NCBI GenBank assembly: GCA_035551935.1
Contig: DASZMJ010000406.1
Span: forward strand, 1-7,550
DNA from: DASZMJ01 sp035551935
Lineage (GTDB): Bacteria; Planctomycetota; Planctomycetia; Isosphaerales; Isosphaeraceae
Direction: 5' to 3'
Length of the DNA: 7,550 nt
Shown here piece by piece: positions 6,415-7,550 of this stretch. A model generated the notes under the pieces. That model saw only the letters and a list, made by a program, of their open reading frames with translations. It searched no databases and had not been told where the DNA came from. Both the position numbers and the translations under genes were made by a program. Within the stretch, counting starts at the first letter, position 1; each line of letters opens with the position of its first letter.

Positions 6415-6773
6415 CCGCCGAGCCTCCAACTCAAACCGATCGGGATGCCGGGTCGCGTCGCTGACGCCTCCCGTCCCCCGGACCGCTGAGCTTGGTGGCC
6501 GGCGCCGCGCCGAACCGCTCGGACCCCGGACCGTCCCCGCTTGCGCGGGTGACATCCGGCCTGTTTCTGGGCGGGTCGCGCACCAGCCGTCACCGTCGGT
6601 CGCCGCTTCGGTCGTCGCGCCGTCGTGGCCCGCCGCGCCCACTTTTCTCGGGGCCGGCGGGACGCATCGAGCCGCGAACGACCGCCCGAAGCGTGGGGCC
6701 GGAGGACTGCGCATACAGCCCGGTCGTTGGGGCGCGGCAGGAACGCCCCGGGACCGCGGCGGACCCTCTGAGG
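6415..6773. other. Region upstream of the sigma gene, no gene seen
   Basis: Very GC-rich sequence with open frames in several phases but no protein-like translation, and no ribosome binding site before any plausible start until the sigma gene. It holds a small hairpin CCCGC-TTGC-GCGGG at 6536-6549 and a CATACA near 6710 that could be a -10 element but lacks a matching -35. The promoter of the sigma gene should lie here or further upstream. Confidence 0.5.
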
Positions 6774-7445
6774 ATGGGGGCGACTCCCGTGCTGGCGACG
6801 TTGCGAGAGGCGCCGGTCCGCGAGACCGGCTGGATGGACCTGGCGACCCTGGTCGAGCGCGCCCAGGGGGGCGACCGCGAGGCCTTCGGGCGGCTCGTCG
6901 AGCAGTTCCAGCGGACCGTCTACGCGGTCTGCCTGGGCCGGCTCGGCAACCCGAGCGAGGCCCTGGAGCTGACCCAGGAGGTCTTCCTCCACGTCCTGCG
7001 GCGGCTCGACCAGCTCCGCGAGCCCGAGCGGTTCGCCGGCTGGCTCCGGCAGGTCGCGGTGCGGATGGCGATCAACCGCGCCACCCGCCGCGTCGCGCCG
7101 CCGACCGTGGAGGCCGAGATCCTCGAAGGCGCCGGCGGCGACCGCCGCGACGACCCGCTCGACGAGCTGATCGCCCGCGAGCGCGCCCGACGGCTCTGGG
7201 AGGGCCTGGGTCGCCTCAAGGCCCTCGACCGTGAGACCCTCGTCGCCTTCTACATCCAGGGCCAGTCCCTGCTGGAGATGGCCGAGCGGCTCGACACCCC
7301 GGTCGGCACCATCAAGCGCCGCCTCCACACCGCCCGCAAGCGCCTCCGCGCCGAGCTGACCGCCGGCGCCGACGCCGACGAGTGGACCGACGGGGCCGAC
7401 GAGATGGCCGACGAAGACGAGATGGAGCCCTGCGGGGTGATCTGA
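6774..7445 (+). CDS. ECF-type RNA polymerase sigma factor
   Basis: Sigma-70 family regulator of the extracytoplasmic-function (RpoE-like) group, directing RNA polymerase to a set of promoters. Counting from ATG 6774 (223 residues), sigma region 2 spans about 36-105: AFGRLVEQFQRTVYAVC at 37-53, LTQEVFLHVLRRL at 66-78, FAGWLRQVAVRMAINRATRR at 87-106. A variable linker (about 107-130) leads to sigma region 4 at about 135-195, with the helix-turn-helix LLEMAERLDTPVGTIKRRLH at 166-185. Region 3 is absent, as expected. The tail (about 199-218) is strongly acidic. The start is uncertain: ATG 6774 has GAGG directly abutting it; GTG 6789 and ATG 6834 are alternatives, and conserved sequence begins only at DLATLVERA (residue 22). 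No anti-sigma gene is visible before the window ends. Confidence 0.92.
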   Translation: MGATPVLATLREAPVRETGWMDLATLVERAQGGDREAFGRLVEQFQRTVYAVCLGRLGNPSEALELTQEVFLHVLRRLDQLREPERFAGWLRQVAVRMAINRATRRVAPPTVEAEILEGAGGDRRDDPLDELIARERARRLWEGLGRLKALDRETLVAFYIQGQSLLEMAERLDTPVGTIKRRLHTARKRLRAELTAGADADEWTDGADEMADEDEMEPCGVI

Positions 7446-7446
7446 A

Positions 7447-7501
7447 GAGTGCCGAGTGCCGAGTGGAGGAGGGAGGAATCCTTCCTTCGCCCGGCACTCG
7501 G
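7447..7501 (+). repeat. Tandem 7-bp repeat and long nested hairpin after the sigma gene
   Basis: Directly after the stop codon comes GAGTGCC twice (7447-7460) and a partial third copy GAGTG (7461-7465). CCGAGTGCCG (7452-7461) is perfectly complementary to CGGCACTCGG (7492-7501). Inside the loop, 7469-7476 can pair with 7481-7488 (eight pairs, two of them G-U, loop AATC). The element could end or stabilise the sigma transcript, or be a REP-like intergenic palindrome. The inner arm contains GGAGG, which would be buried when folded. There is no T-run, so a simple intrinsic terminator is not certain. Confidence 0.5.
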
Positions 7502-7511
7502 ACGTTCTCAC

Positions 7512-7516
7512 GGAGG
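7512..7516 (+). promoter_or_regulatory. Isolated GGAGG near the window end
   Basis: A consensus ribosome-binding-site sequence lies 66 nt after the sigma stop, but no ATG, GTG or TTG follows at usable distance within the window. A gene may begin beyond the edge with another site; this one may be chance. Confidence 0.15.
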
Positions 7517-7550
7517 ACATCGGGCTCCTGTCCCCGGATCGGCGGTCTTC

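Noticed and set aside
6531..6553. CCGTCCCCGC-TTGC-GCGGGTGAC resembles a type I-E CRISPR repeat
   Set aside because: Only one copy exists and there are no spacers or cas genes; it is best seen as a single small GC hairpin.
6099..7520. Minus-strand frame of 473 codons opposite the sigma factor
   Set aside because: Its first part mirrors the sigma gene and the rest is Arg/Gly-rich without recognisable domains; no ribosome binding site supports it.

Overview
The window looks like chromosomal DNA of a GC-rich planctomycete, most likely an Isosphaeraceae-type organism. This is an inference from the very high GC content, the codon use, the tmk-holB pairing and the style of the hypothetical proteins; no rRNA or other direct taxonomic marker is present. 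The recognised genes look intact, and I see no transposase, tRNA, rRNA or CRISPR array.

Layout: (1) Positions 56-1706, plus strand: thymidylate kinase (tmk) overlapping the DNA polymerase III delta-prime gene (holB), a DNA-replication pair. (2) Positions 1707-1726: a very AT-rich junction between converging genes, with a second palindrome just upstream. (3) Positions 4109-1727, minus strand: a two-gene unit of a small four-helix membrane protein followed, 7 bp later, by a secreted 621-residue protein with an N-terminal beta domain, a five-bladed-propeller-like core and a C-terminal module. (4) Positions 4110-4315: a divergent intergenic region. (5) Positions 4316-5704, plus strand: a polytopic DUF2079 membrane protein of GT-C glycosyltransferase type, followed by a terminator-like hairpin.

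(6) Positions 5705-6773: about 1.07 kb without a convincing full-length gene. It holds one doubtful small ORF (5971-6414) with a good ribosome binding site whose coding-like base use lasts only about 41 codons. From where that signal fades, a run of hairpins follows (6090-6407), including a three-arm sequence that can form either of two exclusive hairpins. (7) Positions 6774-7445, plus strand: an ECF-type RNA polymerase sigma factor. (8) Positions 7447-7501: tandem 7-bp repeats and a long nested hairpin just after the sigma stop, then a ribosome-binding-site-like GGAGG with no start codon before the window ends.

How the genes work together: Tmk makes dTDP for DNA synthesis and HolB is part of the clamp loader, so they share a replication theme. 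The minus-strand pair and the DUF2079 protein appear to be envelope or secreted functions of unknown substrate. The sigma factor is a regulator whose targets and anti-sigma partner cannot be seen. No clearly new system could be demonstrated; the best candidates for something undescribed are the hairpin-rich segment ahead of the sigma gene and the three-part secreted protein.
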